From Coriolopsis trogii (Eukaryota; Basidiomycota; Agaricomycetes; Polyporales; Polyporaceae): DNA of 64,000 bases. The stretch is taken from NCBI GenBank assembly GCA_020543525.1, contig JAHYIO010000036.1:186001-250000 (forward strand). The letters are read 5' to 3'. Position numbers and translations under genes: made by a program. The notes under the pieces were generated by a model. That model saw only the letters and a list, made by a program, of their open reading frames with translations, had not been told where the DNA came from and searched no databases. Shown here piece by piece: positions 1-10,153 of the stretch (position 1 is the first letter of the stretch; every line of letters starts with the position of its first letter).

Positions 1-1
1 C

Positions 2-694
2 GTCAAGATCACCTCGCACGCCGTCGACGCCGTCACCGGCGCGGACAAGACGAACGGCATCGTCGCCGCCGAGTCGACCAGCATCAGCACGAACCTTCGC
101 AAGCGTTTCGGGTCCGGCGACCTCCGCCTCCGCCCAGGCGGCAAGGAACGCGTCGTCCGCCAAGGCAACGGATGGGTTGTCGAAGGAGGCAGCCCGTACG
201 GGAGCTATGCCGGGACGCCCATGTCCGCGTCGTTCGGTAGCCCACTGCCCAGCGCGAGCCCGTACACTCCCTCTTTCCCAGGCAGCCCCAATCCGCCTAC
301 GGGCACACCACGGAGTGCGTCGTACGGCCTGGGCTTGAGCCCAAGTCCAAACCCCGCGTTCAGCCCGCGCTCGATCTCGTCTCCAGGGCCACGGCCGTCG
401 TCGATGCTCTCGCCACATCCTCCACAGTCGCCGTTCCCGACAGCAGCGACGGCGGGCTCGCCTTACAGCCCTGCGCTGCAGAGCGGGCTGCCGTCGGCGC
501 CGAACACGCCCGGGCTGTACGCGCACTTCCCGCCCACGCCCACGCCGGGCTCGGCGGCTGCGTACAACGGGAGCGTGTTCGCGGCGCAGCAGGGGGTTGC
601 GCCGCCGAGAAGCCCGGTGGTGCGGTCTTCGAGCAACGGGAGTGTGAATGGGCACGGGAACGGGAGCGTGAGTTCGGCGAAGAAGGACGATTGA
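2..694 (+). CDS. 3' end of a Ser/Pro/Gly-rich protein (partial)
   Basis: The reading frame is open from base 2 to a TGA at 692-694 and gives about 230 residues; the 5' part lies outside the window. The first 70 residues look like the end of a folded domain, with mixed charge and a basic stretch (NLRKRFGSGDLRLRPGGKER). The remaining 160 are low complexity, with repeated SPxP, PxTP and SxGS patterns and a final acidic-basic SSAKKDD. Such tails are common in fungal regulatory or scaffold proteins as disordered, phosphorylatable regions. I do not recognise the domain and give no function. Codon use strongly favours C/G in third positions, as expected for a real gene here. Confidence 0.7.
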   Translation, partial: VKITSHAVDAVTGADKTNGIVAAESTSISTNLRKRFGSGDLRLRPGGKERVVRQGNGWVVEGGSPYGSYAGTPMSASFGSPLPSASPYTPSFPGSPNPPTGTPRSASYGLGLSPSPNPAFSPRSISSPGPRPSSMLSPHPPQSPFPTAATAGSPYSPALQSGLPSAPNTPGLYAHFPPTPTPGSAAAYNGSVFAAQQGVAPPRSPVVRSSSNGSVNGHGNGSVSSAKKDD

Positions 695-1379
695 CGGACT
701 GAGTGGGTTTAGGTCTCCAGACGAGAGGCGGTGGCAAGAGGCGAGGACAGGGGATGGATGGGCCGGGTCGGGGTCGGATTGTACACACTCTGGGTGAGAT
801 GGGATTGTATATCTATTTTGGCACTGATGTGGGTAGCGTTCGCTGTCATCGATCATTGTTTCCTTTCGCTCAAGCTTCGTGCATGTGGACAGATTGGCAG
901 GATAGGCTTGTGTGGGTTCGTTATGGGCTCGTTACACAAGTGTGGCTGTGTCCCTATGCCAATTGGCAGATTGCGCGCCGAAAACACCTGCGCAAGGCTT
1001 TTCGGTCAGTACACACCTCATCTCTCTAGAGCCTGGTAATGTCAATCCCCGGCGCATCCGTAAATCCTCGCCAGGCCAAACCATGTGTAACACCCAATGT
1101 CCCTGGACTTGTCGAGAAGTGGATGCGGCAGTACGTAGTTGCTACATAGCATGGGTCGAACAGAGTGGATTCCAACTTGGGGTCACTGCAGTGCCGCATC
1201 GAAGCAGACAGAGATTGACACCATACATTGACTATGCGTACATTCCACATAGCTATCATAGAAAACTACTCCGCGCAATCCTCAAGTGCTCCGCTGACCA
1301 TCAGCCGACAGAGTCGGACGGCTCCATTCCGTCCGTGATGTTGGGCAGCTCCGCGGCCGTTTGTTCCGGAGTCTTGAAC
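695..1379. other. intergenic, no gene recognised
   Basis: Small frames exist but none shows a conserved motif or a coherent splice pattern. The stretch is less GC-rich than the upstream coding region. The first 150 bases probably hold the 3' UTR of the preceding gene. Confidence 0.4.
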
Positions 1380-1649
1380 GCATGCCCGAGGCCGCTAATG
1401 ATCTTCTAATCCGTGACGTTCAATACACCCTCGAGTGCCGCCTTAGCATTCGGGCTTTCGACTGTGAGAACACAACCAACCGTACACCGTCAGCCCGCCT
1501 GTTCTTTTTCCCGTATGAAGTAGAGGAGAGAGACTGGACTCGCGAGACTCGGGAGGGATCGTGTTGGTGGTGTTCACCCAGCCGGGGCAAACGGAGATGA
1601 CGACGAAGGCTTTGCCCTTAGGCTTTACGGCGGCTTTTAAGACCCGCAA
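1380..1649 (-). pseudogene. decayed short-chain dehydrogenase fragment
   Basis: On the minus strand a short frame (1649 to 1443) contains FVVISVCPGWVNT. This resembles the segment after the catalytic Tyr/Lys of classical SDR enzymes, where a conserved PG precedes the substrate loop. Just downstream another frame reads VESPNAKAALEGVLNV and then hits a stop, resembling the C-terminal SDR helix. No Rossmann TGxxxGxG motif and no YxxxK site were found within about 400 bases upstream. I read it as an SDR relic. The alternative is a chance match, because only one short motif is convincing. Confidence 0.35.
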
Positions 1650-2022
1650 TTAATATTCAGGGTAGGAGGCATAAACTCGTGGGCGTACTGTAGTCCATGA
1701 GGCACACAGTATCTCGTAGCATTCACACAATGGCAAGGATATATGTACATGCCTGCAGGGACACCGACAAATACAAAAGCTTGCGGAGATGCAGTTGCAT
1801 GAAGCGATGGTTTCGAAGCTGTGGACGTGACGCCGCTTGGGATGTTGGGCTAGGTGGCGATCTTAAGATATAGTTCTAGGGGCTCGAAACGCGCCCAGAG
1901 TCAATGTAGCCCAGATACGAACTGAAATCCTGACGCGCTACAAGCTGAGGGTGACGGAGGAATCGAGAGTCTAGCATTCATTGCAAGCCAAGGCTATAGT
2001 CCGACCAGATGGATATGCAGCA
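1650..2022. other. intergenic, nothing recognised
   Basis: This lies between the SDR relic and the 3' end of the transporter gene. It should contain the transporter 3' UTR. No motif was seen. Confidence 0.4.
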
Positions 2023-5000
2023 CTAGGGTATCAGAGCCTGGAGATGCTCAGGCGTCAGACCGCACGTTGAACACGGAGCGATGTAACGGACGTACCCGAT
2101 CGCTTTCATGAGGAGGTATCCAACAGTGGCAACGACGACCGTCGCGATGATACTCGCGGGCACACCGTTCTTGAGGAAGTCGACGTTCGAAAGGTACAAC
2201 TGACCCATCTCGTCCTCCTGAGTCGCGCTACCCAAGCGAAAGCACCGTTGTAAGCGGTCTGCCAATCGGATCATCAGAGACCATACATACGCAGTCTGAT
2301 TGGGGAAGCCTGACACGGGCATGCCCATGCCAGTCGAACAGATAAGGCCAGTGATGAATATAAGCAGGTTCGAGCGGTCGCCCCCAGGCATATTCTGCCC
2401 GACCTCTTTCGCAATGGGGACGAGAAGTACACTCGCAATAGTGTGGCTGATGAATGTCGAGATAACCTACAACAAGTGTTCTATGAGCGAAGGCTTGATG
2501 TGGATGAGAAAACATGACACTTGCCAAGACAATGCCGGAGAGCAGGAGCACGACGGGGTATAGGTCCATATCTGAGATCAGGTCCCGGATGCCATCGCCG
2601 AGAACCTCCAACAAGCCACTGTTCGTCACACCGTTACCAAGCGCAATGCCGCCCATGGCGATGAAGACAACAGTCCAGAGGAACTGCTCGAAGTCATCCT
2701 ACATCCGTATCGAATTCGTCAACACCGAAAGGCGATACAGACGCTCGTGACAGACGCTGCGTACCTTCTTGAGCACGCCCGTCGAGAAGAACGCAACGAT
2801 AGGGACGATCGCAATGATGCCCATATCCCCAACGATGTCCTGGATCGAGTGCGCAACGCACCACAGCGCGATCGTGAGCAAGCACACGAACGTGACCCAC
2901 CACTGCTTCGCGCTGAACCGCTCCTTCGGCGCGCGCACGGGCTTGATCGTGATGTCCCCGTCGCCCGTCGGCGAGCGCGCGGGCTGGTAGCTCGCGAGCA
3001 GGAGGAGCCAGATGAGGACGATCGAGATGGCGGACACAGGCAGGGATACGACGAACCAGGAGCCCCAGTCGAGCTGAGGGTCCATCGCGCCTATCGCGAT
3101 CAGATTCTGAGGCGAGGAAATGGGCGAGCTCTGGCCGCCGATGTTCGCTGCAAGTGCGATACCGATCTGGTCATGGTGAGCATGCGGGGAGTTCGTGAGG
3201 TAGGAAGCAGGAAGGATACTCACAATGAGACAAGGTGCGAATGATGACTTCGGTGGCAGCGTCCTCAGGATAGGCTGTTCCAACAGTTCGTTAGCGTTTG
3301 TTGCAGACGCGATGGAAAAATGCGTTGCTTACCTGAATCAAGGTAAAGCATAACGTTGGCGCGGCGACGTTACTGATCCACATGCTGGCGAAACACGCGA
3401 CCCCCATGAACGCCAGCAAGACCGTGCTCGGTTTCTCGCCCGCTAGACTGAGCACGCGCGTGATCAACACGCGGTCAATCGCCGTCTTGCTGAGAGCGGA
3501 AGCGATGGTGAATCCTCCGATGAGCAACATGATAGTGGGGGAGAACATGACGGAGAACACATGTCTGTGATGTAGATGAGCTTCGCATAAATGAAGAGAT
3601 AGAGCGTGGCTACGTACTTGGTCGCCGCTGGAGGTTCAAGAGGATCCCCGTCCGGCGCACGGATGACACGCAACACAACCAACAGGAACGGAATGAACGT
3701 CGACGTGACAAACAGTGGTATCGCCTCGGTGGCCCACAAGATGGTTGCGAAGACGAGAATAGCGAAGCATTTGTTCGCCTCCGTGCCGTCGACGACGTCC
3801 ACGTTCAACAGCGCAACAAAGACGACCGCAGCAATGAGCAGATACAGCTGCTTCGACGTGACCTTGATACGCCCGGCAGGCGTCTGGACATTGAGTAGCC
3901 CTTTCTCCGGTTCCACGATGAGGCTCCCGCCCATTGTGACCATGCCGCCCTCCTCGCCGCGTCGCGCCTGATTGATCATCTGCCGCCAGACCGTGTCACG
4001 CTCCCATGCAATGTGCTCGCGCTGATGCAGCTTCAGCTGGCGACGAGCCTCCACAGCATCGCCGTGCGTCACGCAGCGTGCGTAGAGATCAACGAGCAAT
4101 GCAATCTTGTTGTTGAGCTTGTCTTTGGTGACTTGTTGGAAAGGCGCGGCTTGCTCTACGACGTCGTGCAGGTAACGATCCTGGAGGTTGCTGTCTGTCA
4201 CCTTGTCATACCTGCAGGTATGATCAGCTATTCGTTACGTATCCCAGAACATTCGCCAGCTCACTTCTTCAGGATCTTGCGGAAGCCAGAGTAGTTGAGT
4301 TCCACGTACGACCGTAACGAGGTTGCGAGCACGTAGAGGTTGGTGATCTTGCGCTTGAAGAGAAGCTGCATGTCCCAGGCGTAGTTGTTGCGAGCCGTCC
4401 AGATAGTCTCCGGCCCCGCACTTGACGTAGAGATTAAGCTATCTTTCAGTCTGCTGGCCATGGCACGCGCTCGCACGAGAGGGGATTTGCTCGAGCCGCG
4501 ACCAACCCCTGAATGATCCCCGTTCGGGTTCAACGACATGACGCTTGCATCGAGGTCTTCATGGTCATCTGAGGATATACTATATCGTCGTGCTAGTGAG
4601 TCATACTTCCGTCGGCTTCCTAGAAACAGTGTCGTGAGTGCTATGCATTAACAGGGTACACCGACGGACGCGAGACGCTGTCACATTCAACATGGTTGCA
4701 CAGGACCCCATCTGACGCGGTTCGAGGTCATATCGATCATATGTCCTTGGAACTCGCAATTCTATATGCAGATTCGAGAACCGAGAAGTCTAGGACGTCA
4801 ATGTCATGGAAAAGGGCACCCGGTCCGGCGTAGGGCATGGTACGTGTTGGGTAAAGCCGCGACAGGTACGGATATATATCCGTACGAGCACAGGCTCGGG
4901 TCGAGGAGGTAACCCGCGGAGAATTCATGCCCGCAGGTGGATACCCGTGTAGCCGTGTATGCAGCAGGATGCTACAACGGTGCACCTTTATGAGGCCCAC

Positions 5001-6129
5001 TACACACCCACAGCGTCAATTTGTCTAGCGATTGAAGCCTGACAACATAAGAGAGATCGCATTCCGCATCCCCTCAGTGCGCCGGACCTGGTTGGTGCAT
5101 CTTTGTGCATGCACTCGTCCGTGTACCCGTACGAAGACCCGTACCCGTGCGCACCCGAACCCACAGCTCACGGGTACGGGGAGGGTGTCCCCATAATACC
5201 TGTACCCGACATGTCCTAGTCCGACTCCGACTCCAGCAAGTCATCTCGAAAACGTTCCCATGACCAGCCCCTTGAGGGCTTTAGGACGAACGGTAAAGTT
5301 TCCGCCATGTAGCCCTTTGTGCAACAAGCGGGCAAACATTTGTTCAAGTTGTTTGCAATCGACCAGACATGGGTTACCTTAACAGCCAAGCGCCCGTGAT
5401 GTCCGCGAACAATCCCCGAGTTTGTACGGACACGAACGAGGGGGTCCTTGTTGAATGCGACCATAGCCCGTGGGACTGAAGACGGCAAAAAATGAGAACA
5501 CGCACCAGACGGTCCGGCAGGGCCTGCGCTACTCCCAGACCGAGAGTGACGCCTTCGTTGTCGCGCGGGCGACTGGGTGCGATCCCGGCTTATAGCAGGA
5601 CTGTTCACGTCGAATTCGTCGTCTTCTTCGTCATCATCGTCGCCTTCGCCGTCGTCATCCAGGTACTGGTGCCCTGCATACGGACCGTTCTCCTCGTGCT
5701 GCTCAATCTCGTGCTGTAAGGAATTGATGTCGTCGGAAAGTCGCTGTTCCTCTGTCTCGTAGAAGACACATATCTTGAGCAGTTCACGGTCGAGGAGCGG
5801 GATGAAGAACGCGTCAGTGTTGGCGTCGAGGGAAGGTCCCGAGCCCACGAGAGAGGTGTGTTCGTTGGCCTCGAGGTCGTGGAAAGACTCCTGTAGACCG
5901 GCCTTCTGCTTCTCGAGCTGGTATACATGCTTCTTCAAAGCTTCGTAGCTTTGCATAGCCCTCTGTCAGGGTATTGTTCCGTCCCGGCATGCGAGAGAAT
6001 GGGGTAGAACGCACGCAATATACTCCTCCCACCACTCCGCCACCGCATTGAACTTCAGGGACGAGCTTGCCATCACACTAAGCACAGGAACCATTTCGGT
6101 GAAAGGGGGTGTACATACCTGAACTTCAT
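2023..6129 (-). CDS. PHO91: SPX-domain low-affinity phosphate transporter (Pho87/Pho90/Pho91 type)
   Basis: The exon model is 6129-6119, 6077-6015, 5948-5506, 4592-4265, 4211-3618, 3564-3333, 3274-3224, 3166-2765, 2698-2525, 2466-2291 and 2227-2023. All phases fit and the model encodes 892 residues, the usual size of this family. The N-terminus is an SPX domain: MKFS start, SLKFNAVAEWWEEYIAY, then LKKHVYQLEKQ. An acidic/Ser spacer follows, then the second SPX half (ITNLYVLATSLRSYVELNY, FRKILKKYDKV). The rest is a multi-span DASS/CitMHS-type transporter with ATILWATEAIPLFVTS, ANIGGQSSPISSPQN and VISTFISHTIASVLLVPIA. The family moves inorganic phosphate at low affinity at the vacuole or plasma membrane, and SPX binds inositol pyrophosphates. 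The symbol is by homology; Pho87/90 is not excluded. Intron 3 is 913 bp and intron 9 uses a GC donor. A decayed copy lies at 51.8-52.9 kb. Confidence 0.9.
4866..4885. repeat. perfect 20-bp palindrome
   Basis: The sequence GTACGGATATATATCCGTAC is its own reverse complement. It lies inside intron 3 of the transporter gene and has an AT core flanked by GTACGG arms. Confidence 0.8.
5121..5213. repeat. CCCGTAC-rich direct and inverted repeats
   Basis: There are several copies of ACCCGTAC or its complement within about 90 bases. A 12-bp inverted pair (CCCGTACCCGTG and CACGGGTACGGG) could form a hairpin with a 19-base loop. Such GTACCC-rich runs may be remnants of a non-autonomous element; that is inference. 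Confidence 0.7.
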
Positions 6130-6490
6130 AGCAAATTGTGCAAGATCAAGGTTACTTTGGGCGGACGGAGGGTGAAGGAGTGGTCGGAGAGGGATGAATT
6201 CGTGCCTGTCCAGCCTGCGGGCCGCTCTTTGTGCGTCTTGAGCAACACGAGGTCGCAGTGTGGCCGCGAGATGGTGGGTTGTCGCAAGAAGGGCAAGTAA
6301 CACGGGGGATGAGCTCGCAAGCCAAATGCAGCAAGTTTGGGCTCTGAAGTCTGACAGTGACAGCCTACTAATGGTTAGTCACCTGACGTCTGGAGGGCAG
6401 GCTTCTGGCTATGGGCGGGCGCGCTTGGTATGGTATGCCGTTTGGCAACTGCAGTTGGACTCAGTCTGTTCGCAGGGGTGGTAGCACAAC
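6130..6490. promoter_or_regulatory. divergent intergenic region between SPX and F-box genes, duplicated
   Basis: This roughly 360-bp spacer separates the divergent transporter and F-box starts. The same spacer, clearly recognisable with scattered substitutions and indels, lies at about 51490-51810 in inverted orientation. It should contain both core promoters. Frames that cross it are not conserved between the copies, which argues against coding. Confidence 0.5.
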
Positions 6491-7315
6491 ATGCAGTAAT
6501 CGCGTAGATTCATGACTCAAACAGGGCACTAGTATACAAGACCTGAACGATGATGTGCTCACGCTCATCTTCGAATTGCTCTGGGGCGAGAATCCAGACT
6601 CTTACAACGAGCTCGCTTCGGTCTCTCGTACCTGTCGACGATTGCGAGACGTAGCCAAGCCGATCATGTTCAGAGAGTGCGGACAAACAATTCTTCCGGT
6701 AGAACCCATCAAAAGGCGCATTCCAGCTGTGTTGTCGCCTTATATGCGGTAAGGACTGTCGCTTACGGTAACTCCATATCGCAAGCTGACTCCGTTCAGG
6801 ACACTGGATTTGAACTGTGCTTGCTATGACTCCGAGCTCGGTATCCAGCCGCCGAAAACAGCCATCTGCTGCGCATTCAGAGACTCTGGTGTCGTTGAGA
6901 GTTTACCCTCAATGACCCGCCTCTCTACTCTCCGTATCTGGTGCCAGAGATATCCGGTTACAACTGGACATGGACTTTCGTGGAACACCCTCAGCATGCT
7001 CCTTTCACTTCCTCAGATCACAGCCTGCACAATATATGACTTGACCGTATACCCCGACCGCGCCGACACCCTCGACGATGCACAGCTCGAGCCAGTCATG
7101 ATGAGCCCCTCACGACGTTCGTCTACGAGCAACAGTTCCATCGCAAGACCCCGATACACGCCCCCGAGAAGTGCGCCCTAGACCTTATTGTTCAAGGTTT
7201 ATATTCCTCGCTCGAAAAGCTCAGACTGGCTACCAAGCCCGCGCCACTGTTGTCCACGATTGCTCGCCTTGACTGGCCTCGATTGCAGGAGCTCTGGCTT
7301 ACCGGCGACCGCTGG
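6491..7315 (+). pseudogene. F-box protein pseudogene (copy A)
   Basis: This is a close copy of the intact F-box gene at 51489-49742. It keeps an F-box helix after the first intron (DLNDDVLTLIFELLW), the exon 2/3 junction and LRR-like text up to ELWLTGDRW. Four lesions are visible. The start region reads ATG CAG TAA, a stop at codon 3. The exon 1 donor GTGAGT of the good copy is changed to GCGTAG. One base is lost near 7106 (ATGATGAGCC versus ATGATGACGCC), which shifts the frame. The copy stops at 7315, where a second F-box copy begins. The right half of the protein is absent. A working product is not expected. Confidence 0.85.
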
Positions 7316-7873
7316 TCTTGTGAGTATGCTTCTTGTCTTTTTGCTCTCAACTTGTACTTCCTAGTATCCAAGACCTGGACGACAATGTCCTCACGCTCAT
7401 CCTCGAGTTTGTCTGGGCCGGCCGTCGACCTTGAACTGGACTCCATCTCTCGCATCTGTCGACGACTTCGAGATATAGCCAAACCAAACATATTCAGAAA
7501 GTGCGGACAGACAATCCACCCGGTCAAGCGCATCAAGATGCCCATTCCAGCGACATTTTCGCCCTACATGCGGTGAGTCCTAACCTCTATCGGAAGCTAC
7601 TACAACCAATATCCTAGGGAATACTCAAGCACTGTTGTAAACCCCGATACGCACTGTTTCGAGGTTGCAGCAGCCATGTACAATGCACGTTGTCGAATCT
7701 TGACCCTCCCGAACGATTGCCTTTTCGCGCACTCCTCAAGGCCGGGCAGCGTCTGGGGAGCTCGTATAAGTGCCCCATTGAGGTCTTCACGTCGCATAAT
7801 CTATCATGACCTTATCCTCCCTATGATATGCTACTCGATCTCTGACATCAAACATAGCCCAGCTCGGCCCTAG
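7316..7873 (+). pseudogene. second truncated F-box copy joined to copy A
   Basis: After 7315 the sequence resumes with a donor-like GTGAGTATG and an acceptor at about 7364. The F-box start then repeats: IQDLDDNVLTLILEFVW, a frameshift near 7420, and ICRRLRDIAKPNIFRKCGQ up to FSPYMR at the next donor. An acceptor near 7618 opens another 85 codons with no clear similarity. The frameshift inside the F-box makes a pseudogene likely. The junction suggests unequal crossing-over between F-box paralogues. Confidence 0.65.
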
Positions 7874-9531
7874 GGTATGGGAAGCGAAGATCGACAGGGA
7901 CGTAAAGGACGAAGCGAGTGACTCCGCGAGCATCTGCGCCGCTTCCCGGATCTTGCTGTCGTAGAGATCTTCTTCGTCAGTGTTGAAATGCACATGGCCC
8001 ATGAGCGTGAAGCCAATTCTCGGCACCGGTAGATCAAGGTGGAGCTTCAGCCGTTGCAGTTGAGAAAGCTGAGCGAGCGCACGAGCAATCAATTCCTGTA
8101 ACCAAGATTGTGCTTAGTGAGTGAATCGATGCGCGCGGATGTGAATACGTACCACAGGCGGCTTGTACTCGTCCCGTGGCAAAAAGGTACGGCCTCCCCC
8201 TGGGTACTCGCGGTTTCCCGGCGGGCGATATCGAAGTAGCTTGAGATACGTGAGCTGGTTGAACGTCTTGGCGATGTAACCAATCAGGGCTAATTCCTCC
8301 ACGTCTGACTCCGCGTAGTATTCAACTTCGAGGGTGTGAAGGTGTGGTGTATGACAGCGGTGTAAGATGCTGAGCATCGCGGACGAAGAGGGGAGTATGG
8401 GCGGCTGCCATTCCCGGCGCCATGCCCCTTGAGCGAGGATTCCGAAAGGTAGGTACATGCTTTCCTCAACGCACAAGTGCGGCCAAAGGCGTAGGTGCAA
8501 GGCATGTAACGTAAATGGAAGATGGTCATACACCTGATCCGTGGCACATGGCGGGGCAATGACGAGTCTCTCGAGGTCTGGCCATGGAAAGGCTATCCCG
8601 AGATGTGGTGGCCATATAGGCTCAGGGGTGACATCGCACGTCTGTGCTATTTTGAGGGAGAGAGATCTCAATGTCGTCGTTTGAGGGAGGGTAGTGATGA
8701 GTGGAGAAGGGAGAGATGGCCAAGGATCCCCACAAAGGGCAAGGGTGTGTAAGCATGGCCACTGTGACTCCGAGAGCTGTCCAAGGGGAGCAGGCTCGCT
8801 AGGGAGGTGTAAGGTTTTGAGGCTATGACAAATGTTCTTCAGAATAGCGGCAAGGATCCGTATCTCGGACAGAAAACTGGGCGGATCGTGGGGGTGGTGC
8901 ATAATGTACTTGAAGGTTGTGATAGGGGCCAGAGATACGTCGTCGAGTCTCTCTTCGTCGTCGAGCTCGGGACAGAGGTATAGTCTTCGAGTCGTGAACT
9001 CGTGCAGCTGTGGAACGGATAAGGAGGAGCGGACTCCAGCCCAGGACAATCCATGAAAACTGAGGTCCGGCGGCCGGGGTCTGACGTCCAGAAGGAAGGA
9101 CAAGGAACGAAGATTGGGTAGTTGAGGGAGTATGTTGTCAAAAAGAGGGCCCTCAAAGACGTCACAAAGAGTTCGCCTAGTGCGGTGGCGACACGCGTCA
9201 GAGAAAACAATGTGCCTGTGATCATAGCTGGAGTCTGAGAATCGGTGGGATGCGACGGTACTCACCGTATATGATGCCAAATGGATGTCGGTGCGAAATG
9301 CGTGAGGTATCCAACAGGTTCTACCTCCAGGCATTCGAAAATCACGGGCGAGCAAAGGTCTCGAAGCCCATGACTCGTTGTTGACAGCGCCAGCGTCATT
9401 GATCTCCGATGGTTGGGTGGTAGATGTTGGAGAATTTGACGTAGCACGTCTTCATCGATGCGCTCGATCTTACTAGTGTATCATATCTTGTAAGTCAACA
9501 CTGACCAGAGAGCATAAAACTCAGTGAACAT
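7787..9531 (-). CDS. F-box protein with leucine-rich region
   Basis: The exons are 9531-9506, 9472-9266, 9227-8153 and 8095-7787. All phases agree and give 538 residues. Residues about 10-35 form the F-box (KIERIDEDVLRQILQHLPP), followed by an SxTSxxLRDLCxPVIF segment typical of basidiomycete F-box proteins. The rest is a series of irregular leucine-rich segments. F-box proteins bind Skp1 in SCF ubiquitin ligases and select targets through the C-terminal part; the substrate is unknown. Exon structure matches the F-box gene at 49.7-51.5 kb, so the two are paralogues, but this one is diverged and intact. A decayed fragment of a close relative lies at 13.0-13.4 kb. Confidence 0.8.
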
Positions 9532-9725
9532 GGTGCTTGCCTTGACATAAGTGCTTCAGAACGCCAGGTCCATGATGGTTGCTTGCACGCAATCGGAAAC
9601 ATATACAACCGGCGCTTGTGTTCAGCGCCTCAGCACGTGCTCGACACAGGCTCATGGCCCTTCCGTCAGGACGTCCATCAGCTCAACTTGTCTCCTTTGT
9701 TGAGTAGTGGCAGGAGATTGTGTTA

Positions 9726-9912
9726 CACCACAGTTCCAGCTCCCTCCTCAATCGCCTCCTTGCAGATCACGGTGCGACAGCACGTGTTCCCAGCTCGTGC
9801 ATCGGCAACCTATCTACTGTGAAACTACTCACTCTCGCTGCCACATACACGCCTACACGCACTGCGAAGGGGCTCAAATTGTTCGCGTCGGTCTCGACGT
9901 GACCTTGCCTTC
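9726..9912 (+). repeat. 187-bp segment near-identical to 56636-56821 (inverted)
   Basis: From CACCACAGTTCC to GTGACCTTGCCTT this segment matches the minus strand of 56636-56821, with only about five differences seen by eye. Similarity stops abruptly on both sides. Here it lies about 240 bases upstream of the two-TM gene; in the other copy it lies downstream of a two-TM paralogue. All three frames are open or nearly so, and no known protein is recognised. Confidence 0.75.
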
Positions 9913-10153
9913 AATCCTATGCACTTCAGATACAAGTCGGGGCGATGCACTCGCCTGCAACCTCGTGGTTTGAGAAGCACAGATACGGCGTCACGAGTCT
10001 TATCGAATATGTGAGCGCTGGCTTCTAGCCTACATGTCATGGACCGCCTCATGAGTAGATTCCCATACTTCGCGCTTGCACCCACATAATAATCAAGGTA
10101 TAAGAAGTCCATCCAATCGCATAGGATTGCACGTACTGCTATCGCCGGCCCAT

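Larger units (their letters stand above)
4593..5505 (-). other. oversized intron 3 of the phosphate transporter
   Basis: The intron runs from donor GTGCGT to acceptor CACTAG with matching phase 1 exons. It is 913 bp; the other introns of this gene are about 35-70 bp. It holds a perfect 20-bp palindrome at 4866-4885 and a CCCGTAC-rich stretch at 5121-5213. The latter includes a perfect 12-bp inverted pair at 5138-5149 and 5169-5180. No coding sequence was recognised in it. It looks like an insertion into an ordinary short intron. Confidence 0.7.

Noticed and set aside
6109..6300. Small plus-strand frame in the SPX/F-box spacer (LGGRRVKEWSERDEF)
   Set aside because: The matching spacer at 51.5-51.8 kb has indels that break this frame, so it is not under coding constraint.
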